Position numbers and translations under genes: made by a program. The notes below the pieces were generated by a model that saw only the letters and a list, made by a program, of their open reading frames with translations, was not told the DNA's origin and did not search any database. From assembly GCA_964035545.1 (NCBI GenBank), contig OZ037767.1:21244628-21308627 (forward strand): a stretch of 64,000 nt of DNA, written 5' to 3'. Below are positions 40,601 through 51,337 of the stretch, piece after piece (position 1 is the first letter of the stretch; the number at the start of each line of letters is the position of its first letter). This DNA is from Bugula neritina (taxonomy: Eukaryota; Bryozoa; Gymnolaemata; Cheilostomatida; Bugulidae).

Positions 40601-40863
40601 ATGTCTTCTACTATGAAAGCTACGACTACTTGGTAATCATTTTCAATACGCTGAGTTGTTACAGTGTGTGTTGAGAGGCAAAGCAGACTCTGTAGTAACA
40701 AATATATACACATACATATATTATACTGTGTGTGTGGGTGCGTGGGACATGGCGACATATAATAAAAGCCTTCTCTATTTTATTGGTTTATCTACTAGCA
40801 TTGAAGTTACAATATACCAAATCACTAATCCTAACTTACCAACAACAGCCATGGAATGCTCAT
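33370..40863 (-). CDS. COLGALT1: procollagen galactosyltransferase (COLGALT, GT25 family), tandem copy 1
   Basis: Fourteen exons on the minus strand: 40863-40840, 40689-40526, 40085-39982, 39832-39735, 37474-37401, 37313-37238, 36721-36511, 36034-35912, 35620-35547, 35407-35298, 34851-34716, 34204-34077, 33899-33702 and 33508-33370. They total 1659 bases (552 codons plus stop). Exon 1 and the start of exon 2 give a signal peptide (MSIPWLLLSLLCLS). The N-terminal domain has LPYFLGTLDRLTYPKEKITLW; the C-terminal GT25 domain has YIINLKKR, AVDGK, LPGYEEPY, GEIGCFLSHY, LILEDDA, SPGYSYW and KMLPADEY. It ends GHDDL, an HDEL-like ER-retention signal. The family transfers galactose to collagen hydroxylysine in the ER. 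The usual N-terminal Asp-Val-Asp is Met-Glu-Pro-Asp here (exon 5). Intron 7 has a GC donor (gcaagt). Confidence 0.93.
33925..34070. repeat. tandem repeat, about 24 bp, in COLGALT copy 1 intron 12
   Basis: Copies of actatacactactatacagt plus tata, running up to the donor of exon 12 at 34076. Confidence 0.85.
36885..37225. repeat. two clusters of acacatataactatacacat repeats
   Basis: Cluster one at about 36885-36990 (intron 6) and cluster two at about 37125-37225 share the units acacatataactatac and acacatatatacac. They are separated by about 135 unique bases in the same intron of COLGALT copy 1. Confidence 0.8.
37577..37659. repeat. (AT)n microsatellite, about 80 bp
   Basis: Uninterrupted alternating AT within intron 4 of COLGALT copy 1, next to ctatactata-type repeats. 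Confidence 0.97.
37733..38896. mobile_element. hAT-like element with an 8-bp duplication, hosting a nested foldback element
   Basis: Terminal repeats cagggttggggt and accccaaccctg are bounded by ctatatac on both sides (37725-37732 and 38897-38904). The 8-bp size fits hAT, though the flank is itself a tatac-rich array, so the duplication is less decisive. Subterminal sequence is built from many taattgtaattgtaat motifs in both orientations. There is no transposase. It lies in intron 4 of COLGALT copy 1. Confidence 0.8.
37990..38637. mobile_element. nested foldback element (gggtcattcc ends)
   Basis: Ends tagggtcattccatgc and ggtatggaatgaccct are inverted. Interior arms also pair (for example caaaggttgagaaacatttt with aatattttccaacctttg), so most of the 648 bases can fold back. 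The flank tagta stands on both sides (37985-37989, 38638-38642), containing the TA that such elements use. It sits wholly inside the hAT-like element, so it inserted later. Confidence 0.8.
38897..39590. repeat. tandem array of ctatactgtactatata units
   Basis: About 690 bases of 20-25 bp variants (ctatactataccatatactg, ctatactatattatactata). Similar units stand left of the hAT-like element, so the element split one array in two. Frames of Tyr/Leu/Ile/Thr on the plus strand are artefacts. Confidence 0.9.
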
Positions 40864-42434
40864 GCTCCCAGTCTGTCTCTTACCATCTATCCTTATATAG
40901 AGTCAGTACTTGGACAAAATCTTCTGATGTCAAAAACAAGTCAAATCATAATATAATATGCTAATAGAAAGGTGAAAAATATTAATTCACGTTTTATATA
41001 TTGTAAGAAATTTTTGACAAGTATAGATTATCTACAGAGTATATACAGAGTATCTACAGAGTATCTACAAATTATCTACAGAGTATCTACAGAGTATCTA
41101 CAAATTATCTACAGTGTCTACAGTGTCTACAGAGTATCTACAGAGTATCTACAGAGTATCTATACAGAGTATCTACAGAGTATCTACAAATTATCTACAG
41201 TGTCTACAGAGTGTGTACAGGGTGTGTACAGGGTGTCTACAGAGTATCTACAAAGTATCTACAGAGTCTACAGTGTCTACAGAGTATCTACAGAGTATCT
41301 ACAGAGTATCTACAGAGTATCTACAGAGTGTCTACAGAGTATATACAGAGTATCTACAGAGTATATACAGGGTGTCTACAGAGTGTCTATCAGAGTATCT
41401 ACGGAGTGTCTACCGAATAATTACAGTTGTTCACCATATACACTACCTACGGAGTATATACAGACTGTTTATGGAAAGTGTATGAACCACCATTTGGTTT
41501 ATTGGTCTCAACACCAGGTTCACTAATAACGAGGATAGAACTGAACAATCAGCACAATGCCCTCCTTATATATTTTCGTGCCAAGCTAATTTAGTAAACA
41601 CAATGGAGGAATTACAGGTACATTATTTTAGGTGTAATAACTTCAGATGTTTTCATGTGGGCTAAACTGTTGATGGCAAATAAAATATGTCGAGAATTAA
41701 TTCACAAAGTTTATTGAATAAATATTTTTGATTAGGACATCAGCTCCAGACTGCTTAACAAAATAGTTGACTGTTTAGTGTAGAAGAGAAGTACTACAGG
41801 TCACAGGACATGAAACACTTCACATGCACATCTAACACTAAAACAGATTCACTTACAGTATCTTTCTTATTCTTACAGCCAGTCTACAATAGAATGCACC
41901 CTGTAAGTTATCATTATATGAATACTTGTATCCTAGCTTCTAGCATGCACTGTATGTAAAGTGAAAAGCGTTCAAAACTTCTGACTTCAGAGCTGTACTT
42001 TGAAAGCAGCTTTGCAAGTGCATAAAAAGCTACAAAGAACCAGAAGTGTATTGAACACTTTTGAAGTATAAAATTATGTGTATAAAGCTGGTGTTTCTAC
42101 TAGCAGTTGTCACTAATAACTCTAGTAGCAGTTAACTGGCAGTTTTCACTAGTAACTCTGCTGGCAGTCGTTGCATCCCTCTTTAATTTGCTACTGAAGT
42201 AATATATTAAGAATCAGATTTGATTTTCAATAAAACTTATTTTTATTGATAATTAACACCGATTCACCAGATTAAATACATGGGTATATTACTGAGCAAA
42301 AAGTTGAGACTAGTTCACTTTGGTCATCTATAAAACGGAGAAGACAAAATTTGTTTTTATTTAAGTCGGAGTATTGCAGTGCTGGGGTAAAAGTTCAACA
42401 CATCGTCAGGTCAAAGTTCAAAGTAGATTCTGGA
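40864..42434. other. spacer between the two COLGALT genes
   Basis: On the minus strand a TATA-like box (ctatataagg, 40892-40901) lies only about 30 bases upstream of the copy 1 ATG. The middle is an 11-bp array (41025-41470). Near 42230-42250 a minus-strand AATAAA would serve copy 2, about 190 bases past its stop. No other gene seen. Confidence 0.55.
41025..41470. repeat. 11-bp minisatellite (tctacagagta)
   Basis: About 38 copies with variants (tctacaaatta, tctacagtg, tatacagagta, gtgtacagggt). All three plus frames stay open over most of the array, as a unit of 11 shifts frame each copy, giving repeated Ser-Ile-Tyr-Arg-Val peptides. It lies just upstream of COLGALT copy 1. Confidence 0.93.
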
Positions 42435-45400
42435 TTAAAGTTCATCATGCTCCGGGACTTCAAATGATGTGTCAGATACAAAATTATCATCTCCTGGGAA
42501 TAGAGCTGGGAATATTAATCTAGGGCTAGCAGATAGTGCTACCAGATTACGGGGAGAGAACTGATTTTTCCATTCTTCGCTAAAACAAATAAGATCCCAG
42601 GCTATACAGGAAAAGATAACTTTATACACACAGTATAGCATTATATTATTTGTAACTTGTTTTAGACAGCCAGCTACTAACAAGACACTAATAGTTTACT
42701 ATTGGCTGGTAAGAGGCACTGAATAATATAAGAGTCCCAGTGATGAAACAGCACAGTGCAGGTACAATATTATCTTCTCACAGTAAAGCAAGCTCAACTA
42801 GTCAACTGACAGAAGTTGTGGAATCAATGGATTAAAATAACAACTTTGGTCTCACAGAATAACAATTGTACAGGAATAGTGAATATTATATAGTAAGAAT
42901 CTAATGACATTGTAACTTACTTAGCATGCATATCGTACAAGATATTCAAGTATATATCAGAAGGCAGCATCTTAGACAGCGGCTTATGAGAAAGAACTTT
43001 GTCTATTCCTCTATCTGAAAGAGCATAGGCTACGGTCCAGTAGCTGTAGCCTGGGCTCACCAAATGTTCTAGTCCCTCAATGTCACTTGTTTTGAGTACA
43101 GTTTCATCAACAGGTGAACGACCTAGATATCTAGAACGGTCAAGTAAATACCTGTTTATATACTTACAGTATATGCAGAGAGTAGGTTACCAACTTACAG
43201 TAAATACGTTTTTGTACTTACAATAAACTACAATATGTACTTACAGTAAGTCCCAGTTGCCATTAAGAGACTTCATTTCAGCGCTGACTAGTTTGTACTG
43301 ACTCAACATGTCTGGCACAGGCTCTGCGTCGTCCTCAAGTATTAATATACTTTTGTAGCCTTTCTCCCTAGCCTGTCAAATGTATTACTCAATATACACC
43401 ATCTTCCCATCGCCTACTCTACTCACAATGCATCATTGTATCACCCGATCTGCTAGCTCTAAACTTAAGAGATAGCCATAATTCCTATCTAGTAGCCAGC
43501 TAGAAAATAGTGCTTTCTAAGTGTGCCAACAGATAACTGCAGCTAAAAGAGTTGCGTACTGAGTAGCCTATATGACAATGTTCACCAACCTCCTCCCAGA
43601 TGAAGTAGTGACTGAGGAAGCAGCCAATCTCTCCCCTTGTAAGGTAAGTTCTGTCATCGTAAGGCTCCTTGTAGCCAGGTAGAGTGCTGACTTGCAGGTG
43701 GGCCAAGTATGAGTCATTCAGCTGCCTTTATGATACACATACAATGTCTCTATACAACAATGATATTTCTATATAACAATGATATTTCTATATAATAATG
43801 ATATTTCTATATTATACTACAATGATATCTCTATACTACAATGACATCTCTATACAATGATGTCTCTATACCACACTGATATCTCTATACAACAATGATA
43901 CCTCTATACCACAATAATATTTCTATATTACAGTGTATCTCTATACAACGATGATGTATCTATACCACGATAATATAACTCCAGATAAGAGAGCTGCTAG
44001 GAGGGTTTGGGTTACTACAGACAGATGCCATCTACTTACTTTCCATCGACAGCATCAAAGAATTGATAGTTCTGTAGTCCCAACTCATACACTATATGCT
44101 CCATAAACACTCTCCTCTGTGCACGTTTCTTCAGGTTGATAATGTATACCTGACATAAAATAAAAATAGGTGAAGGTCAACTCTACAGCTTAACATGTAC
44201 GAGAACAGCATATAATCCCATGATAAATACTATATTGCTACTGTTCACAGTATAATAATTTACTGTATCATTGAACCATGCAACAGAGACAGTTTTATTG
44301 TAATAAAGCCTCAAACAGTACGAACTTGAATACGTTCCATAACTTGTTAAAACTGCTTTGCAAAGTTGAAGCTGTTCTTTTGATTAAAGCCGATTCATTT
44401 TTCAGTGATGGAAGGATTAGTAGTTGTTGTGATAGAAAAAATGATATTACTCTTCAATTATAACCTTTGCTAAATATGTAGCACTTTGATTTATAGTTTA
44501 AATTAGTTATCTCATATTTAATTAATTGTTATTTTCTACTTCTGTTATTTCATATTACCACAAATTTGAAGTAATGGTTAGGAAGAGAATTAAACTTCCA
44601 GGTTAGAAAGTCATATTGACCCTAGAGCCTATAATAATATAATGGTTAAAACTTTTTTTAGATCTATAACAAATTATAAAACAAAAAAAATTTTTGTATT
44701 TTTAAACAAAACAGTAATAAAACCGATTTTCACATTCTGGCTGCAAGCTGACGGCAAACAAGAAAGTGAATTGAAAATTAAATAAAAGTGAATTTAGCTA
44801 AAATCAAAGGGCAGTTTTTACCAACCACAAAACAACAGACAGGAAGTTCTATAACAGACCATGACGCACTGTAAGCAACTAGTGAAATATGATCGTACCA
44901 TGTCAAAGTCTTTAGATATCTGTGATGGTTTCCTGGTCACATGTTCAGAGGGCAGAATACTGGCAGAACTCCCTGAAATTGTTGTATGAAGTTTAGACTA
45001 TAGTTTAGAGTATAGACTATAGTTTAGACTTTAGAGTATAGACTACTCATGCATCAAGTTATGTAATATATACTGCAGATAGCACCTACTTACATATCAA
45101 GTAAATTATTATATACTGCAGATAACATCTACTTACATATCGATTTCCGCAGTTTATATTGCAGGTAAGGTTTTCTCTCGTCCTCTCCGTTTTCAAACCA
45201 ATCTGCCGGTGGATAGATTTCACCGTATTTTTTGTTGTTACAAACCATTATGTTGGCTCCTAAAATATGGTTTAATATATTACAAATAATAAACTAGACA
45301 AGTTTATATTAATAGTAACATAATAATATAACAATATAATACTAACAATATAATATAATAATATTTTATAGCAATTAAATATAATATCTTACCATTGTTG

Positions 45401-48400
45401 AAAGCAGATTTAGAAAAGCCAACCATGTTGAAGTTTTTATTAACTTCCTGCTGTTTGAATAAAGTGTGGTTGAAACTGAGGCTAGTGTAGACTGGGCTTT
45501 TAACATCAACCATGAAGAAGCTGTGAACTAAAGAAACCCTGAAGCAACCTTTGACGCTTCTTTCGGAGATTCCAGTCGAAGTCTCAGTTATTACCTGACC
45601 ACCCTGTAACACATCACATGACCACCCTGTAACACATCACATGACCACCCTGTAACACATCACATGATCACCCTGTAACACATCACATGACCACCCTGTA
45701 ACACATCACATGACCACCTTGTAGCACACCATTTGACTTCTCTTTCTAATGGATACAACACCAAGTACAGTGGACAGCATTTCAGTTGTTGTGGTAATTT
45801 CTCTACATGTTTACAGTTCAACAGTTACCTCGTCAGATATATCCTCCCAAAAGTTGTAATAATCTAGTTGCTCTTCATCTTCTCTACTCCCAACGTTCAA
45901 CATTGGCGCAATTACTTCAGCCCTGCAAATATTTGAACAGCACAATGCAACTCAATTAGTAATAGTATTGTCAGTGCGCAACAGAACCGGAGTTTCTAAT
46001 AATGGTATCACCTGTAAAAATTAAACTTAGGGACATATGGATAGTATTTTCAATTGTGTGCAATAGAATCTGAGTTCATAGTAATATTACCTTTGCACAA
46101 TGGATGAGTCTATAAGATCATCAATAAATTCGAGATTCTCAATCGCCAGATCCGGTTCTATAAACTGCAAGTAAATGGAACGTTTGATAGATGTTGGAGT
46201 TACTTTCTTAATTAGGAGACTAACAGCTATAAAGTATGATCAAAGCCAAACACTTTCCTATAAGGTATATATAAGCAAATGCTGAAACACACTTAGAGGA
46301 AAAAAACCAAGCAAGCCGGTCATTTAATAGATTACCAGAGTTTTTAAATGCAGTAACTTCCACATTATGCTACAGAATGATTTTAGCTTTATCTGTGTTC
46401 CTGAATTCAATATGCATATAATTATATTCTACATTATATCTTAACATTGCATCGTATTATAATGTATTATATTACATTAAGTAATATAAGGTAATAGTTG
46501 TATGATATTCTAATATGTTGTGATACATAATAATCTTATAGTACTTTATATTGTAATAACTCACTATAATATAATCATGTTGTTTGGCTGAAAGAAGTGC
46601 CTCTTCTCTCAGACTAAGTATGACATCATCGTGAGTGAGAGAAGATGACTCTTCAGTTATACCTACAGAGAGACGGCTGTAGTGGTTACATAAGAAATAC
46701 ACATATAATAATATAGACACCTGCATAATAAGTCTAACTGAGCTGTAAAACATGTGTTAGCACATCAACTGCTTGCTTTCTTATATACTGAATAACTACG
46801 TCATTAGGTCAATGTAACAGCAGCCAACCTTTAAATATTGCATAGTCCACATTATGATACTGATGTCTCACAGCCTCAGTCCACTTATTGATGTCTTCAA
46901 TGGAGCTCGTGCTGTTTGCATCAACTCGTATCCTAAATATAGGGACACACACTTTGTATTCATTAGCTTTCAGTTTTTAGCTAATTAGTGTAATTGAAAT
47001 AGCCAAAAGAATATACATGATGCTTAAATGTTTGGGCCAACACAAACTCTGATACTAATATCTTTAGAAATTTTCAACTGCTTATAGTAAACAGTACGGA
47101 GCTGCCTTGTAAAAGAGAATATTGTTGACTGTGGCTGCATTCAATTATCAAGTATGAAACTGAAACTAACATGCAAGCAAGCAAAATTTTCTACACTCTG
47201 TAGCATTTTTCTCAGAACTCGGCGTCAATGATATGAAATAAAGAATATACGAGGGTGGTTCAAAAAGTAACGCCTGTTGTGTAAGATCAGAGAATTTTTA
47301 TTTTCTGAATACTTAAACTATATATCAAAATGATCAGCAACAACTTAGGAACACACTTTATTTCTCAATATAGTCTCCTCCATTGTCCACAGCTGCTGTC
47401 CATCGTTTTATGAGAGCATGTATTCCTGCCTCGTAAAAGGAGGATGGTTGTGAGCGCAGCCAAGACCGTACAGCCGTTTTAACTTCTTTGTCAGTAGAGA
47501 ATCGCTGCCCTCTAAGTCCTTCCTTCATCGGACCAAACAAATGAAAGTCTGATGGAGCCAAGTCAGGGCTGTATGGTGGATGAGGCAATGTGGTCCACCC
47601 ATGACGGGTGATTTCCTCTCTTGTTCTCAAACTTGTGTGAGGACGGGCATTGTCGTGCTGAAGGAGCACGTTAGCCACGTTGACATTTGGTCTGCAACGC
47701 TTAAGTCTGGTTTTCAACTTCTTTAGAGTCTCAATGTAGGCTTCAGAATTCATGGTAGTGCCTTTGGCCATAAAGTCAATCAGTATCACACCCTGATAAT
47801 CCCAAAACACAGTAGCCATCACCTTGCCAGCGGATGGCTGAGATTTGAATTTCTTCTTTCTGGGTGAGTCTGCATGTCGCCATTCCATTGACCTTCTTTT
47901 GCTTTCTGGCTCATAATGATGAACCCAAGTTTTGTCACCAGCGATAATCCTTTGCAAAAATGTCTCATCTTCTGCATGCATGCTGAGAAGCTCACAACCA
48001 TCCTCCTTTTACGAGGCAGGAATACATGCTCTCATAAAACGATGGACAGCAGCTGTGGACAATGGAGGAGACTATATTGAGAAATAAAGTGTGTTCCTAA
48101 GTTGTTGCTGATCATTTTGATATATAGTTTAAGTATTCAGAAAATAAAAATTCTCTGATCTTACACAACAGGCGTTACTTTTTGAACCACCCTCGTATAT
48201 AAAAAATTGCATCGTTAAAATGGAACTTTTTTAGTTTTATAAAAGGGATTTTCTCTTATTTAAAAGGTGTAGAAATGGTTTGATTTAAATCAATTAATAC
48301 ACGCAGATCAGTACATGCAGATCAGTACATGCAGATCAGTACATGCAGATCAGTACATGCAGATCTATACATGCAGATCGATACATGCAGATCAATATAT

Positions 48401-51337
48401 GTTGAACTGCTGTAGAAGAGGTTGTGAACGTACCAGGCATATTATGCTAGAAAGAATAGAACGTGTCAAGGTCAATTTTAACTGAATAAAATATAATGTT
48501 CAGGAACCTACACCACACTAGCTTATTTAAAAATTTACTAGGAATAGTTATTACCCACATAGTCCAAGTGTGATATATTATCTTCGTGAACTATATCTAA
48601 TAAAAATTTGTGCAATAACTACAAGATAATATTGTTATAAGAATACATTTTACTAAACTCACCATAGAGTTATCTTCTCTTTAGGATATGTAAGTCTGTC
48701 TACAGTTCCCAGGAAATATGGAAGAATACATGCAGAGTTTTCTTCTACTATGAAAGCTATGACTACCTGGTAATCATTTTCAATACGCTGAGTTGTTACA
48801 GTGTGTGTTGAGAGGCAAAGCAAACCCTGCAGTAATAAATATATATACCAGATAATTTGACAGTCATCATAGCATCAGTGAGCACATCACATATAAAATG
48901 TCAAAAAACTTCAGTACTTCTACAAACAAGAGCACACTATGCAAGCTTTGTATTGCAGCTAAGTGTGAACTTGGCGCTATGAATAATACAAAAAAAAGAA
49001 AATTTTGTAAAAAAATATATGCAAAAGCATTTCGTTTACATTTAACCCACACACCCAGCATGTATGTAATTTGCATAAAAAGCATCAAGTATTAACTTCC
49101 AGTAGTACATCAGTTGGTATAGTCTGACCTGCCAGAAGTCTTCTTCCACCTGCAGTAGATGGAGATGAGTTGCAGGAGTAAGGTGCTTATGAACACATTA
49201 ACTTGTTGACCAATATGGCAACTATACGCGTATGCATGTGTTATCATTCGTTGATCATGACGGGTTGCAAATGCAACAGCTATGAACGGATTATTCTATT
49301 ACTCAGTACATTACAGATCCTCGTTAAATTGTAACTAGAAATTTATCATTTCTATTACTTATCAGAAATAAATTATCATGATTTGGAAGGCATATGTTAC
49401 ACATCCTATTACCAATCAGAATGACTTATAGAGTAGATTGCATTATTTATTGCTGTTTTACCATACATGCAGTCATAATTGCTTCAATTGCTTGAGTGAA
49501 AACTTTACTCTGGATAACATTGTATTTAGAGTCGTTCTAGATTTTTATTAGCTATGAATGAATCTCAATCTGAGTATGGGACTTGAAAGAACCAAGTATG
49601 TTAGTAACAAGTCTTGAACTGAGTATATGGTACTTGAAAAAGCCAAGTAGCGAAATATTATAAAACTTAATTTTTCAACAATGCAGGAATAATGATTGAT
49701 TTATTGGTATCATCAAAGACTTTTGTTTCAATGTGCCATATTATTGGACCAAAAATAGACGATCGACAAATTTTTCGTCTTAAATTTGCCAGTTATGGCA
49801 ATAAATGGAAGAGGAAGTAGAATATATAGGAAGGCAAAAGTATTTTGCAAAAAAAGTATAGACAGTTCACCAAATATTTCTCTCAGGGTAAAATGATCAA
49901 ACATATATAACTATAGTTAGTACTGCTAACTCATGGCACCTGATTACATCTGGTTTATTGTAGTTGGTAGCAAAAAGGCTGCACATACTGGATAAGTTGA
50001 GAAACAAAAGGCAATTGATAACCAATCATAGATTTATAAATTGAAGAGGAAAGAAAAAGATAATGAGGAAAACAGTTGAATTACTTTAACTAAATTTGTT
50101 TCAGTATAAACAGAGGAGTACTTGGTTCTCCATAATACAATCATACTGACTAACATCTGAACATGCAGAACATGTATTGACATGTACATATATTCTCCGT
50201 GAACAAGACTAGCTAAGTGAAACAGTATTTTACAGAATTGACTAATTCAAGATCAAAGATTAGCTAATTTGAAAGATGTGAAATTACATCTAATTTAAAA
50301 AAATATTACAGGCTGCGCTTCTTGTATGGATATATCCGAAAGTCAAAAGCTTTTCTACTTCTACTGAGGTACAAAATACTGAACTACTTGTATGAAGTGT
50401 AGCATGTTGTGTTGAATGTTGTGTAAAGGGTTGTATATTGTGTTGTATGTTGAGCTGTATTGTATGTTGTGTTGTATGTTGTGTTGTATATTGTGTTGTA
50501 TGTTGTGCTGCGTGTTGTGTTATATGATGTATTGTATCACGATCATGAGGTGGAAGTAGGATATAATGTTGGAGAATTTCCATTAGACTACTACATATTT
50601 TTAGCGCTACTAAAATTAGAATAGCTCTTAGAACTTCCACAAAACACTGAATTCTATTTGACAAGCAAAATATTAATAAAGAAATATAAAATTAACTGTC
50701 AAAAAAAAATGTCTTTTTAAAATCAAACAACATGGATTTTTTGCAACAATTGCCAATTCCGATGTCTGTTGGAAAAAGGCTGTCTTACACGTCATATTTT
50801 ACACAGTTGGTAGCACGCTATAACAAATATATTTAAGCATAACATGTGTACCATATTCTACTTTTTTATATTAAACTTATAACGCACTCAGAAGTATGAA
50901 AACTAAAACTATCGTAGCTAAACAACATATATATACTACATTCATCTTTACTCTTACGGTAACATTTACAATTGTAGTGTCTAAATTCGTTTTGCTTCTG
51001 GTAGAACAGCATTGCAGCTTTTTTCAATATAAAAACAGAAACAACAGATGGGCATATCTTATTATACACTATAACTACAACATAAAACTATGTAATGCAA
51101 AACTATAAAGCATTGCTGAATGCTAACTCAAACTGATAAATACTCATCATCTAACATTCAGAACCCCTTCTTACCAGCAGATTTGCTTTCAGATATCTTC
51201 CTAGGATTATCTTATGTATAATTAATCTAGAAATAATATATTACTAATTATAATAAGCAAACGGTAAAGTACAACACAGCAATGAGACTTACCAAAGCAA
51301 TAAATGACCACAGCATACTCCTGGCAGCACTAAGCAT
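42435..51337 (-). CDS. COLGALT1: procollagen galactosyltransferase (COLGALT, GT25 family), tandem copy 2
   Basis: Fourteen exons on the minus strand: 51337-51293, 48826-48663, 46932-46829, 46662-46565, 46164-46091, 45922-45829, 45603-45393, 45259-45137, 44972-44899, 44149-44040, 43725-43590, 43372-43245, 43130-42921 and 42579-42435. They total 1716 bases (571 codons plus stop). Exons 2-5 and 7-12 have exactly the lengths of copy 1 and all phases agree. A signal peptide starts MLSAARSMLWSFIAL. VIAPMLNVGS with NFWEDI (exon 6) matches the vertebrate VAPMLESRGLYSNFW. The GT25 domain has YIINLKKR, DAVDGK, GEIGCFLSHY, LILEDDA and SPGYSYW, and the protein ends EHDEL, an ER-retrieval signal. The N-terminal acidic motif is Ile-Glu-Pro-Asp, and KMLPSDIY replaces the family's KMLPVDEF, losing the Glu. 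Intron 2 contains a mariner. Confidence 0.93.
43740..43975. repeat. degenerate tandem repeat, about 20 bp (tctatacaacaatgatattt)
   Basis: About eleven diverged copies directly upstream of the acceptor of exon 11 in COLGALT copy 2. Confidence 0.75.
45598..45735. repeat. 23-bp minisatellite containing repeated splice acceptors
   Basis: Six copies of accaccctgtaacacatcac plus atg. On the minus strand each unit reads tgtgttacag followed by GGTGGT, so the true acceptor of exon 7 (45603) is the last of five near-identical acceptor sites. The sixth unit is degenerate (gtagcac). Confidence 0.9.
47248..48197 (-). mobile_element. mariner element rearranged into a foldback, with 208-bp inverted arms
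   Basis: Left arm 47248-47455 and right arm 47990-48197 are inverted copies, apparently identical. The ends (ta)cgagggtggttcaaaaag are set in TA (atatacgagg / cctcgtatat). The left arm holds the true 3' end of the transposase gene; the right arm repeats that same 3' end in reverse where the 5' half of the gene should be. It lies in intron 2 of COLGALT copy 2. Confidence 0.9.
47358..47981 (-). pseudogene. mariner transposase, catalytic half only (N-terminal DNA-binding domain lost)
   Basis: An open frame of 207 codons with the DD34D catalytic set: the first Asp in VFWDYQGVIL, the second in LLQHDNARPH and the third in YSPDLAPSDFHLF, with 34 residues between the last two. GDKTWVHHYEPESKRRSMEW is the typical start of the catalytic domain and EAGIHALIKRW the C-terminal end. 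A full mariner transposase is about 340-350 residues, so about 140 N-terminal residues with the helix-turn-helix motifs are absent, replaced by the inverted arm. No stop or frameshift within the retained part suggests a fairly recent event. Confidence 0.9.
48298..48395. repeat. 14-bp tandem repeat (atgcagatcagtac)
   Basis: Seven copies with small changes, in COLGALT copy 2 intron 2 beside the mariner. Confidence 0.9.
50400..50535. repeat. tgttgtgttgtat repeats
   Basis: About ten copies of a 10-12 bp unit in intron 1 of COLGALT copy 2. Confidence 0.8.

Noticed and set aside
40972-41526. Three overlapping frames with Ser-Ile-Tyr-Arg-Val repeats
   Set aside because: An 11-bp repeat opens all three frames at once; a real gene would favour one.
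48898-49095. Lys-rich 65-residue plus-strand frame
   Set aside because: Lies in intron 1 of COLGALT copy 2 on the other strand, with no supporting features.
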